A DNA stretch of 64,000 bases, taken from Amaranthus tricolor (Eukaryota > Streptophyta > Magnoliopsida > Caryophyllales > Amaranthaceae). The stretch's first letter is position 1; each line of letters opens with the position of its first letter. The stretch spans positions 10,068,738 through 10,132,737 of the forward strand of contig NC_080062.1 of the NCBI RefSeq assembly GCF_026212465.1, read 5' to 3'. Made by a program: the position numbers and the translations under genes. This document shows, in pieces, positions 46,786 through 59,300 of the stretch. A model generated the notes under the pieces. That model worked only from the letters and a program-made list of their open reading frames with translations. It was not told where the DNA came from and ran no database searches.

Positions 46786-47324
46786 TTTCAGGAGGTCGCA
46801 ATATGCTGGATGGATAGGAGGCTTTACTTATTAAGCTTCATACCTCATAATTATAGAACCACAACTAATTAGACCCAATTAAACGGTCAGACATGCAAGT
46901 TTCGTATTGAGTCATTTATGATCGAGTTATATTTGAGTTGGATCAACCTTTAGTCGAATCGTTTCTTTTTCAGATTTTACGAGTCAAATTTTCGAAATAC
47001 AACCCACCAATAGTGGGTCAGTGTTAGATCAAAAATTGACAAAGCCTACTTCTATTCAAGTAAGATCCGAATCATCTTCAAGTTTCCATTCCAGCCTTTT
47101 TATCAAGGTTACAAGAATCCAGAAAGCTTTAATTAGATTTGAACATTGGATTGCTCTGAAGGAATTCTATACATAATCTACAAGTACCTACAACCTTGAA
47201 CTCCTGATAAATACAGTGTACAGATGCAGTACTAACTAAGCTATTCATGTGCAGTGCTTGACTCGATTATCATCGTCACTAGAGATAATATACAACTGCC
47301 TTCTGAGATTCGGACCATGGGTAT
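46786..47324. other. DNA downstream of DCP2
   Basis: Includes the presumed DCP2 3' UTR next to the stop at 47325. No other gene seen. Confidence 0.5.
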
Positions 47325-50300
47325 TCAAGAAGAAAATGCTGATTCCATGGCTTGTATGATCGATCCCGTATTAAAACTGAAGTTTCTAAAGCTTTTGCCA
47401 GGGCCAGTTTCATCAACAGGACTGGGACCAGTTTCAGCAACATGAGGATCGGATATAGGCTTCGTATGCTGGTTGTCAACCGAGGTTGAGCTGCTTCCCA
47501 AAGAACTATTTTTTGCCTTCCAAACACTGAAGCCTAAGCAAAACACATGAAGTTGTATCAGAAACATTAAGCAGACCAAAAAAATCTCACAAAAAGGAGT
47601 GTTAACAAGTATAATTTACATATAGTTTCTGAACAGAACAGGCATTAGGTAGTAATTTTTAGAAGCGACAGTGAAGTAGTAGACATCGAGAATTTCTTTT
47701 ATATATCTCAACTGTCCTCAGGGTGATTAGCTAAATATTCCAAATTAGACCAGGGGCCTGGGCTTCTTTCGTGTATGAGAGAATATATCAAATTTGACAT
47801 CTTCCATCTTTCAATAATTTTTTTCGCATTAAGGAATCTTTTGTTTCAAGATAGCATAGAAGACTAACAGAATGAGTTGTTTGATTACAATCATAATGAA
47901 GTGCTTTGTATGCTGACGAGTATCCATATGGATTCAGTCACAACCCATTCCCCTTTATAAGGTGAAAATATCAAAGAGCGATTTTTTAGACCATGCATTT
48001 CACCTGAAATCAAGTCATTTAAACTGAATTTATTATTTTATGGTTCAATCTGATCTCATTTGTCGAGTCCGGTCCATTTCGTAATGAATTTTTCTGGGCA
48101 GGTCTGATTATAGTGTGATTCATTCTGTAAAATATTCGAAATAAGGAGTTATTGAGAATCCATTTGTGGTTACACTAAAATCAGAGATGACAAAACAAGA
48201 AAGCCACTCATTAGCTATCACGAGGCTTAACATCCCAACAACCCTTCCAAAATTTTCTCATGATGAGATGAGAGATGCCAAAGCTATAGTAGTGCAGTCG
48301 ATAGTTTTAATGCATAAACCCAGCAGAAGAATTGGACTGCCGAAAACTCTCTTATGGGTCTGTACTGGGCTCTTACTATCCTTCACATGCACTATGAGGA
48401 ATATAGAGATGCATAAAGCAGCAAATGGACCAGGCACTCCAGCATGAGTAGACCGAGACAAGGCACTACTCATCAGTCTCAGATTTTCGACCATGAAGTC
48501 CAAAAAATGAGAAAGGATTGACGGAAACATTGTCAGGCAGAAAAAGTGAAATTGTTGTATTCATCCATCATTTGTACCCTATTTCTTACGGCACCCATTT
48601 TTCCCTTTAATCCCAAGCATGTAACTCTTAAGGTGTTACATCAATTATATTTAAGCGCCTCAACTTATTTTAACAGCCAGCTTCCAAGAATTCTAAACTT
48701 GCATCAAAAGTCGGGGTGCAATGGCCTTGTGAAAATATAAAAAGGGGTAATTCTAAAAACAAAAAATGGGTGCATTTTCGTAGGGGTTACACTTTTATTT
48801 TCAATTTGCGGTTTGGTAATGGATAACACACACTGGCACATTTTCTTTAAAAACAGAAAAGGGAATATACTCATCTTCAACTTTCAGTTCAGTATTGAAT
48901 TATAAATACACAAACATAGTGAGTGTGTGTGTGTGTGAGAGAGAGAGAGAGTTGAACATCGAACCACATCCTATGAACTGGTCCATCAATCAGTTCCCAA
49001 CAAATAACTAAATCTCCAGATCCTACAAACCCTTCTACACACCATTCCATGCACCTGTTTGCATCACCTAATCCCGATTGTCTTCTATGTACATTGATGA
49101 GTAAAACAGCAAGAAAGCCAAGAATGAGAATAAATAATCACCTCTATGAGAAGAGTCCGATTTTGAAGCAACAGGAGGAGCATGTTTTGAAATCCATGAT
49201 TTTAATGACCTGAAATGAATATAAATCCACTGAACAAAGGGCACACATGATAAATAGGATGAGAATAGAAAGACAAAAAAAAAACTCACTTCAAAAATGG
49301 AGCAACCATGTAAAGCTTAAGTCCCGTGACACTATGTGATATCACATCATCACTTGCAGGCTGGAGATCATTCAGTCGTTGCCAAGCAATTTCCTGGAGT
49401 AAATAATATTAATTGTAGTCAGTGAGATTTTGGCATTAAATTCCATCAAAATATATAAACCAAAGCAACTCTTGTGCAAGATCGATGACTTTTCCAATTT
49501 ATTAGTAGTCTTGGCAAATAATCCACATACATAAGGGTAACTTTCAAGGGATATGGAGAGGATTACGGCAGCTGAGAGTATTAGTGTAATACCCCAGATT
49601 TAGCTTAAAAAAGGGATTGATAGACTACTCATATCAACAAGGTGCATCTTCTTTTCATGGGAGCTCATTTGCTAAGAACTCCACAGTTAAGCATGCTTGG
49701 TGTGGAGCAATCTTAGGATGGGTGACCTCCTGGGAAGTTTTCCTGGGTGCGCACGAGTGAGGCCAAAGTGCGCTGGAAAGACTTGTGTTGGTTTGTGGGG
49801 CTAGTCTACAGTCTTCATGAGTAGTCACTGGTGGTCCGTTGGGGCGGGGTGTTACAATTAGAATGTCACAAACTAAAAAAATCCAAAGAGCCACATTGTA
49901 CCCACTACTACTATCACTGTATTACACCAAAAATTCCGAGAATTTCAGAAGATAAGCTATAAAAATGTTCGATGAATCATAGACTTCCTCAAATGTCTAC
50001 TAACCATTATATAAGTATATTCTATTTGATAATCCTAAAGGAAGCATCACACAAATATATGTCTAAGTACCAGAATTATCAAACTAGAACTTCAATTGCA
50101 AGCTTCTAGGATGCAGAATCCCCTAAGCATCATTAGCTTCCAAGAGATTGAAACAAAAGAAAAAGGTTTAAGATGTATCATCAACAACTCACCAATAATA
50201 TAGACCAAAAGCCTCTACTCAAAGGAACACTAGGAAAAGAGAGAAACTAAAGAATAAGAAAATGAATCACTATGAGGTGGATGGACAGTAAAACAATCAT

Positions 50301-53300
50301 GCGATGTCATGATCTATGTCAGAAAAAAGCACATTACACACTTCATTGTTCAGATAACTACAAAAAAAATAATTTAGGAAAAATTACTCACAATAATCCA
50401 ATATTTTCTTGATTTTTCTACAATAATCTCAATGATTAACCACAAATAATCCCTAATATGTTGTCATGTTTCTGTGATATTGTTGGTATTTTTTAACTAG
50501 TTGTAGAAGGTTACATTTTTACAATTGCATATTATCTTCTACCACTCCCATCATCTTTATTTCTCCTTCGATAAAACCTGATTCTTCAACCTTCTCCACT
50601 AAAAATTACGTAGCTTTGAAAGATTCTTCTCCCATTTAATTTTTTTTTCTCCATGAAAAATACTAACACCTCCAATTTATCAAAAGCATAATATTTTATT
50701 CACTCTTTCTAGTATTTTCTTGGAGATTATCGAAAAATGAAATTTCTAAAATTTGAGTAGAAACTTTGACATGTAGAAACCTGCTGACGTTTATAATTAG
50801 GGGACAAAGTAATTGATTTACCTTAAGAAAATTGTAAGACGCTAGTTTCTACGAAATTTAGCCAATTGAGTTTCAATTTTTCTATAGCAAGAAGAAGAAA
50901 AAGAGATAGTTGCTTTGATCATACAAATATGGCTAAACTCTTAAAAAATAGTTGCTTTGAGTTGCAATTGAGAATGAGAATTTGTTGTTCTAGCATGTAT
51001 GTATTGGTTATAAGTCGCTTGAGTGCATTCTTAGCTAACACCTTCTAAAGTTGGGATTATTCCTGATTAATCAAAAGATAGGATTATTGTAGAAAAATTG
51101 ACGAAAGGTTGGCTTATTCTGGGAAATTTTTCCAATAACTTATCCCTCAAACGTCTACTATAATGTGTACGTTCACAGAATGTGAATGACTTCCACATAG
51201 GCAATTATTCCACCACTACAACAATGATAAAGCCTACATAAACTAAAACAAATCAATATGTGATTGGTTGTACCAATATGTGAATTCTCCATTGGACCAT
51301 AACTTACACTATATGTAAGTGAAGAAAATCAATTCGTCCACACATATTCTTCTTCTCCATATATTTCCATCCTCAAATCATTATTCACTCTTGTCATCTA
51401 AGTCATCATTATCCACATTTCTTCCTCTAAGATCCCTAAAATTCTAAACTTTCATTTTCATAATAAATGAAGTTCTTTGTACTTGACCGAATCATTCTCG
51501 ATAGAGCCAAAGATAAAATTTTGTTGATTTTGGATTACAATGGACTTTAGATAATGGTTTATTAAATCATATTTTCTTCTTAATCATATGAAGTTGCAAA
51601 TGATATTTGAAATCAAAGGTCAATCAACTACCTCTTTATCAATAGAAAAGTAAGGTTGCATATATCAGAACCCCTAAACTCCGCCTAGGTGGGATCCACT
51701 TAAGGCATGCTTAGATTGGGATTTAATATTCAAGGGGGGAAATAAAGTCAAACTAGTGAAATAAAAGCAAATTGAGATGCATTTGAAGTAGGTGAGATAG
51801 TTGTAAAGACGTTAAAATAAGCATGAAATAAAAATAATGAAGGGAAAAGAAGATGATTTCCCCTATTATGGAGGTAATACATTCCCCCATCCTCCCCTAG
51901 GGTAAATATTTACCCCATAAAATTGAGAGCTCCCTTCTTTTTACATTATATTGCAACCATTCTCCCACCTCTACAACAATCAAATTTCACTAATTTCTCA
52001 TTTAACAACTACGTTTTCTTACTTTGACTTTTTTACCCCTAAGTATTTACACCCAATCCAAGCATGCCCTTAGTGGAATAAGAGTAATACAATGTTGCTT
52101 GCACACCAAACCAATGCAAACAATTATCTTTGATCTTGTCTTGAAGAACTGAACTCGGCAATTTCTTATGTCCTCATTCGGATTCATCCTTAAATTCTAC
52201 CCTTAAGGATGGGCCCTCTCATTCATCTTAGCATATACATATCAACAAATTCCGTCTTCCAATTATAATAATGTCTAAAATTCCAACATTTTGACACATA
52301 TAGTAGGTTTAATATAGAATTTTTCCTTTAATCTTAGTATGACAGCCATGTCTCTCCATTTCAACCACCTAAAGTAATTCATGTGATGTAAATTTGATCC
52401 CAATATCTCCGTCACTCTGAAACGAAATTAATCTTTTCAATATAATCGTTTTTCGATAATTGCAACAATAGAAGGGGAAAGTGAAAATAGTTAGAAATTT
52501 AAATTCTTTATAAAACGATTCTTTTAACCTTAAACAAAAAGGTTTAAAAGCTAAGCTTATTAAACCAATAACGTTGAACAAGCTAAAAGAAGGATTTCAA
52601 TTCAACTTCATTGATAAGCCCCTTATTAAAAAACAAGAAGTAAAACGAATAAGAAAAAAACGAAAGAAATATATGCGTTTATAATATACAAGGTCCAAAA
52701 CAAATCAAAGATTATCTCATAATATAATAAAAAGTTAAGTCATACGCATTGTCCTACTTATTAGGCAAAAAACAAATCCTACAACAACTCTTGTATGAGA
52801 CTATCTCACCATGAAAGGGACCTATAATTATTTCATTTCTTTGCTATCTCTTAAAGATCATAAGTGATCACTTTCAAGTTATAAGTGATTACTTTAAAAC
52901 TCCACTTTAAGGTCATAATTGGTCATGATCACTTTAACGTTACAAGTGAGACAATAAATATAAATTGGGTCAATTTCATAGAGATGATCTCACAGTGAGA
53001 TTGTCTCATTTGAGAAATTTTCAAAACCTTATGCTTCTAGTTGAGGTTTGTACTTATTAGGATCAAAAGTAAAACCTTATGCTCCTAATTTAGGTTTGTT
53101 CTCTTAGACTTAAAAGCGATTAAAGAAAATTACATGCCATTGCAATTGCGGTTTCCACCTCGTAGTGTACGAGACGACTATTTTCGTGGAAATTAAAATG
53201 GTTAACTTGAAAATACATTCATTTTAATATAGTGATTCAAGTTTTCTAGAACATATATTTTAAATAAAGTTTATATTAGACCTTTTAGAACCTAATACAT

Positions 53301-56300
53301 AAAAAAATATTTTAATGGCTAATACGTAAGTAACAGATTATTATAGTTGTAACTTTATGATTTTCTATCAGAGCGTACATAGCGGGTTCTGCACAACGTT
53401 GAAAACAAAAGCCATTACAAGCTATGTTATGGGGAGACATCACTCCTAAGAGTGTTCGTTTCAAGGGACTTTGGGGGTGGCCTTTGCGACTTTAGAGTTA
53501 GGGTGAAAATTGAAAACAATTCTTGTTTATTTGGGGATAGAATGAAACTTGAGAACCTCTTAGTATCATGAAAAATGTCCTAGGGAAGAACTTGAGACTT
53601 GTGTTTATATGTATAGGTTATTTCACCTTTAATAAAACAAGGACATATTTGTTACTTTCTTCTATAATTTCTATGTATTCACATCTATTATCGAACAAAG
53701 ACATGACATGAAATATTCCAAGTCTTAATTATCTATTTTTAATCAAGTCCCACTTAAATATCCAAAAGATTAAAAACTTGAAGATTAGGGGGTGGAGGGA
53801 AGGAGGCATGACATTTTTCAGAGGTGCCAGGAGAGCAAGAATTTTCCCTGCAAAAGCATGAAAATAAATTGACTCAAACATAAAAGGAGAAAAGAAATCC
53901 TACACTGATCTCCTTTTTAGTAAGAGGAGCAAAGGCAGTGTCATCAGTAACACCAGCAATTATATAAAGGCGCACACGCTGCTGCCCAAATATCACTTCA
54001 ATGTACTCTTCTTTGGAAAGAAGTCCAGACACATCAAATCCCGTTTCCTCCAGAACCTGTAGCCAACACAGAAATATTGAACCATGAAACCACAATCCAC
54101 TCAACCACACATCAAAACAAGAAAAGAATGACACAATCCACCTTCCCCTTCAAAAATAGAAAAATCCATTTCTGCTTTATGTATCCTCTATTATTGGTTC
54201 CTCTTTTAAATTCGTTTTTTATTTCCATTATTCCGAGAGAAGATGCAAGGAAGATATGTAACAATCAAATGAAGAAACCATAAGAGCAGTTACTCATCAC
54301 AAAATTCATTTTTCTTCAAATGCCATGTGGAATAAGTGAAGATCCCAAAGCTTAAAAAAATTTCTCGTTCATTATGGAAGAGCATGTTCTAAATAGAATC
54401 AAAATCTAACATATAAAAAAATGATAATAAAAATGAAATTCCCTCGGACAAGAACTACAATTCACCATTTTAATGTTTTGAATCCCACTTATGCAACAAG
54501 GGCCACATAACCTAAAATTGAGCACACAAACATATTAGTGCAGTACCTGGGCAATAAAAAAACATATCCCAAGTACATTAGAGGATACGAGCTTGAAGAA
54601 CAGGGATAAAACTTTTAAGCAGCCAAAGTGTTCATCATAGATCGTATATTCTCAACAAAACACATATCACGAATTCTGTCACAGTTGTCATCAAACAATG
54701 ATTTTTGAATCTATATATTTCAATAATATCACCCAAAAATTTACTTATTCCCTTTAAGTTTTTTGACATTAATTTTTTTAAAATATTTTCTACTAAGTTC
54801 ACATGGTAAAATTTTGCAAAGATAATTTTCATGAACTTGTACATATATTTCTTAAAAAAAACCCTTTATTATAAAATAATTCTGAAACTCGAAATTTTTT
54901 CAAAAACAAAAAATAATAAAAAAAATTTAGTGGAATTCATTATTCAAATATATAGTGAATTGAAAATTGGCTCTTGTCTCGGTTGGAGCAAGTAATGCTT
55001 TTCCCAAGCAAGATCCTGAGTTCGATTATCACCTAGCCCTCCCCTTCCCTCAGCTTACCCTGTAAATCAAACAAAAATTATATATAGTGAATGTGCATAA
55101 TTTTCTGTAATAAAAAGATTAAAAAGTCAAGCGCTACCCCAAAAATGCTACGGATACTCCAAATTTTAGATGAACCGGTCAGCATATCACCGGTTTTTCA
55201 AACTAATGAATTGATCAATATTACTAGTTTTCAAAACCATTGCATATAGACCAATACGAGATGGCTCGGCGAATTTTTCGCACAATAATTGTGACTTTAG
55301 GATTAAATTGGGCGAAATTATTTAATCAAGGAAAGCTAGGGAGGTTTTGAAATTGTAGAATTACATCATGACTTAAAAAAACACACAAGAATAACTCAAG
55401 AAAAGATCCTGGAGTAGATTTTGACTAATGGCAATTCAAAACAGGATCAAAGTAACAAGATTGAAATTTAAAATTGCATTATTATTTTTCACAACTAAGA
55501 GATTCAACTCCATAGAATTAGAATATTAATTAATTAGGATAATCCACATCTAATGCAAAAGGAAAAATAAGAAAAGAAAAAAAGAAAGACGTACTTCTCT
55601 CACGGCACATGCATGATCCTCCTCATCCTTACTCTTTTTTCCTCGTGGAAAACTCCAGCTGGTTCCTTTCCACCCTTTAACCAAAATGCACTACGGAAGC
55701 AATAATGCACTTGTTAAATTTACATATAATACAAAAAGAGCCAAGTGCAAGACAAATATTACAAGACAAAAAGGGATGGTTAGGCTTCACTTATATTAGT
55801 ATCACAGTGTTAATAAGAGAAAATACATTGATCTATCATAAAATAAGCAACAATCTCTAGAAACTTGCAACTTACACCACCATACCACGCAATGACACAA
55901 CACTTATGAAAGGTAATCTGTAATCATAAGACAAGAAGTCTTGTCATACAGGTGATAGCACATTATCAGAGTACCAAGTACCAACAATCAATTAATAAAG
56001 TACCTTGGTAGCTTACATAAGGATGTAATTCCAAAGTTGATCAATTTTTCATTATTACAAGTAGATTATTTACCGTGAACAATTGATTGAAAAATTATAC
56101 CCCCTCTATGCCTCTCTCATATTGCACCTATTGCAATATGTTTGGATTTTAGAGGAAAGCAGAGTTGAGTTGGAGAATAAAACAAAAACAAGTGAACGAT
56201 AGAAATGATTGGTTAAGATTGAATATAATAAGTTTGTGGATGAAACTAAAAGAAAAAATAGGACCATTTCTGAAAAAGGGTGCAAAATCAGTGAGACAAA

Positions 56301-59300
56301 CTAAAATGAAAAGTGGTGTAAATTAAAAGGGACAGAGGGAGTATATTACATTTACAACTCATTGTAGTACATCACATTTGTGGTTAATATAGGAATTATT
56401 GAGAATACTATAGTAATTATCTAGTAAGCAATTAGCTTGGAAATAAGCTAGTAGTGAAAAGTAGTATAGACAGAGGAGGAGGAGGAGGAGGAGGAAAGAG
56501 AAAGGATATCACAAAATATCTTGTATTGAGTTCCTAACTCACTTAGAAGAGTGCAAGCCTTCCAAAAGTTTAGAAACACTATCTCGTTTATGGTATCATT
56601 TAGTTTACATCAACACAGTTTCATTAACATAAATTTGCTATTACATTAAAAATTCTATCTGTTATTCTGCTGCTACTATCACATTCTACATTGCTACACC
56701 AAAACTACAGCAAATCCTTATCAAATAACAACCATGACACTTCAGTGTTCAGTCTATCATACCCAACATTTAAAACAATATTTGAGTGAGAAATATATTA
56801 AATTTAGATAATGTACCAAGGGCACGTCACTCATAGGCATGAGGACATAAAATTTAAGTTACAACCACTCAATGCCAAATAACACCCAAAGATGAGCCAA
56901 TTATTTCAAATAAAGTCATTTAATTTTAAATAAGGTATAATAATTGATAAGCTCCAGTAAGCCATATAGGAATAAACCAAAATCGCCACCCAAAGACGAG
57001 CCTTAAAATTATGCTTGTCAAGCAACTTAGCCACTCTATACGTACAAGGCTAAAAAAAATAAGCGTATTCTAGGAACTGTATTGTTAATATGTTATTTTA
57101 AAAGCTTATGGAAGAGCACATTAACAATTAGTTACAAGGAAGAAAATAAAAAGAAAGAAGCGAACTATGGTATATGGTACAACAAAAAAATCAAGATTAT
57201 CAAAAGCTAAAACAAGGGAGCTATAAATATGGTATCTTTTAAGCATAATGCGAATGACATATCAAGGACATTACCCTTTCATAAGTTTGGTCCAAAATGA
57301 TTGCTCCAGTGACGGGAACCCGAACTTTGTATGACTTGAAGTCCTTGAATATATCATCAATGTGTGGAACATAGGGTTTCAATACCTCGCAACTGTTAAA
57401 CACTAGAGAATTTTAAGGAAAAGAAACCAGCACAACTAAAGAAAACCCTCTACCCTTAAAAAATAAAAAAATAAAAAGAATACTATTGAAGTTTTGTTCA
57501 ATTTACTTAAATCTCGAAACTGATATATACAACAAGCAAGTCTCCAATCATAAGTAAGAAATGTCATAATATTCATGCATAGAACATCCAGAATTATGCA
57601 AACATGCAGTGAATAAGATAAACATTTGCATAATGAGCACAAAGATTAAATAATTTAAGGATACTTAAAGAAGTAAATTCCTTAAGGGAAAACGATTTCA
57701 AAGATGGATTCTTCTCAACTGTATTATCCTCATAGAACCAATGCGCGTACTCAACCAAAAACAAGATTCTCTCAAATGATTGTTGATCTTCCTTTGGAAC
57801 ATTCAAGACAAAGCGACTGCACAAAAAATAAAAGGATATGAGATGAGAAATAAGGCAAGAAGTGTAGACACTGAAAAGAAAACTAAAATGATGATTAACA
57901 ACCAGGTAATAGTGTATATACGGAGATATTAAAAACAATATTCTCCATACTACGATAGGGTTTAAATATCACGATCTTAGACTTTTTCATTAAAAATGAT
58001 TCAAGCACAAATGGCAAGTAATCATAAATAATTATTCTATCCACCGTAAATAATCATCAATCAGAGTGTTGAATTTTCACAATATAATGCATTTCCCTAT
58101 AGTTCATAACAAATAAAGAAATTTATATTTGCAACAATTGATTCCTTATTTCACAAACTAGAAATCAATATAACTTAATAACAAGGTGTTGCTCTCAAAC
58201 TGTCACATGCAAGTAGCTAGGTAGATACAACAATTATATAGAGATTTTGTACCCTAATACACATTTGAAATTCAGGAGCTGAAATTATCATGGAACCACT
58301 TCCAATGACATCTTGAGCTCCAAGAACTATCAAATGCTACAACTTTTAGTTAGAAAACGCTAAATTTATATATGCAACTTAAGTACAACGTAACATGAAA
58401 TTAACTAGAGTTTTACATTTAGATCATCATCATACCATGTATATCCTACTCACAGAGAGTTTTACATCTATACATAAAATCTAATTATCTGAAGGTTTAG
58501 TGAATTTTTCTTAATCTCTCAGCTAGGATCATCAAACAATTCCATGCTTTCCTGAACTACTCAATGAGCCACGAGGTAACCCTTCACTAACAATAAGACG
58601 AGTCTCCCTCTTCCACTGAATCAAATATTGAGCAAAGTTAGCAAGTCTTATGCATGCCCTTTAATTGATGAAACAAAATTAAGGAAGAGTGTTGGAAATA
58701 GGTGAACAACCATTTGCTCCTAATTCAAAAGACTATATCCTTCCTATGCATATTGCAAAAATATAGACAGCAGCACAACTACATTGTAAAGATATTCAAA
58801 ATAATTTCGACCATAATAAAGGTTGTGATAAGCGTAAAACTATCCGCATTGATCGCATAAGCAGGTTCATAACTACTCTAATAAGTAACTAGATGTTGCA
58901 ATACTTCGAGCCGCAATATTATTGCTTAACATTTGTTGTTTTCAACATTCTTTTTGAGCTAAGATAAGAAAGGATCAATTTCTACCTCACTTTGCAAATC
59001 CTCCCAATAATTTCCAACAATCATTATGCCCAAATTTTGCACATGTTAGTTGGGTTGTTTATACTAGGATGGTACATGCTTTTAAAGTTCAAACCTTGGA
59101 TGAGCGAAAATAAGAAAACACCTCCCATGGAAAAGTTGTTTCCATTATAGTACAACAAACACTAGCAGTCCAGCTCAACAAAAATGTCCCTCAAATGACC
59201 AATTCAAGGGCTGGTTCAAGAAGGGGTCAGTTTAAGTTCAGCTGCACCTACCATATATTGTTTGTTGTAGATTAAAATATCAGAAAGAAAAAACTTACAA

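Larger units (their letters stand above)
49394..53903 (-). other. DCP2 intron 5, 4.5 kb
   Basis: Holds the Cassandra solo LTR (49585-49856) and the GAGAC-type MITE (52790-53015). The rest is AT-rich with no gene that I can support. Confidence 0.7.
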
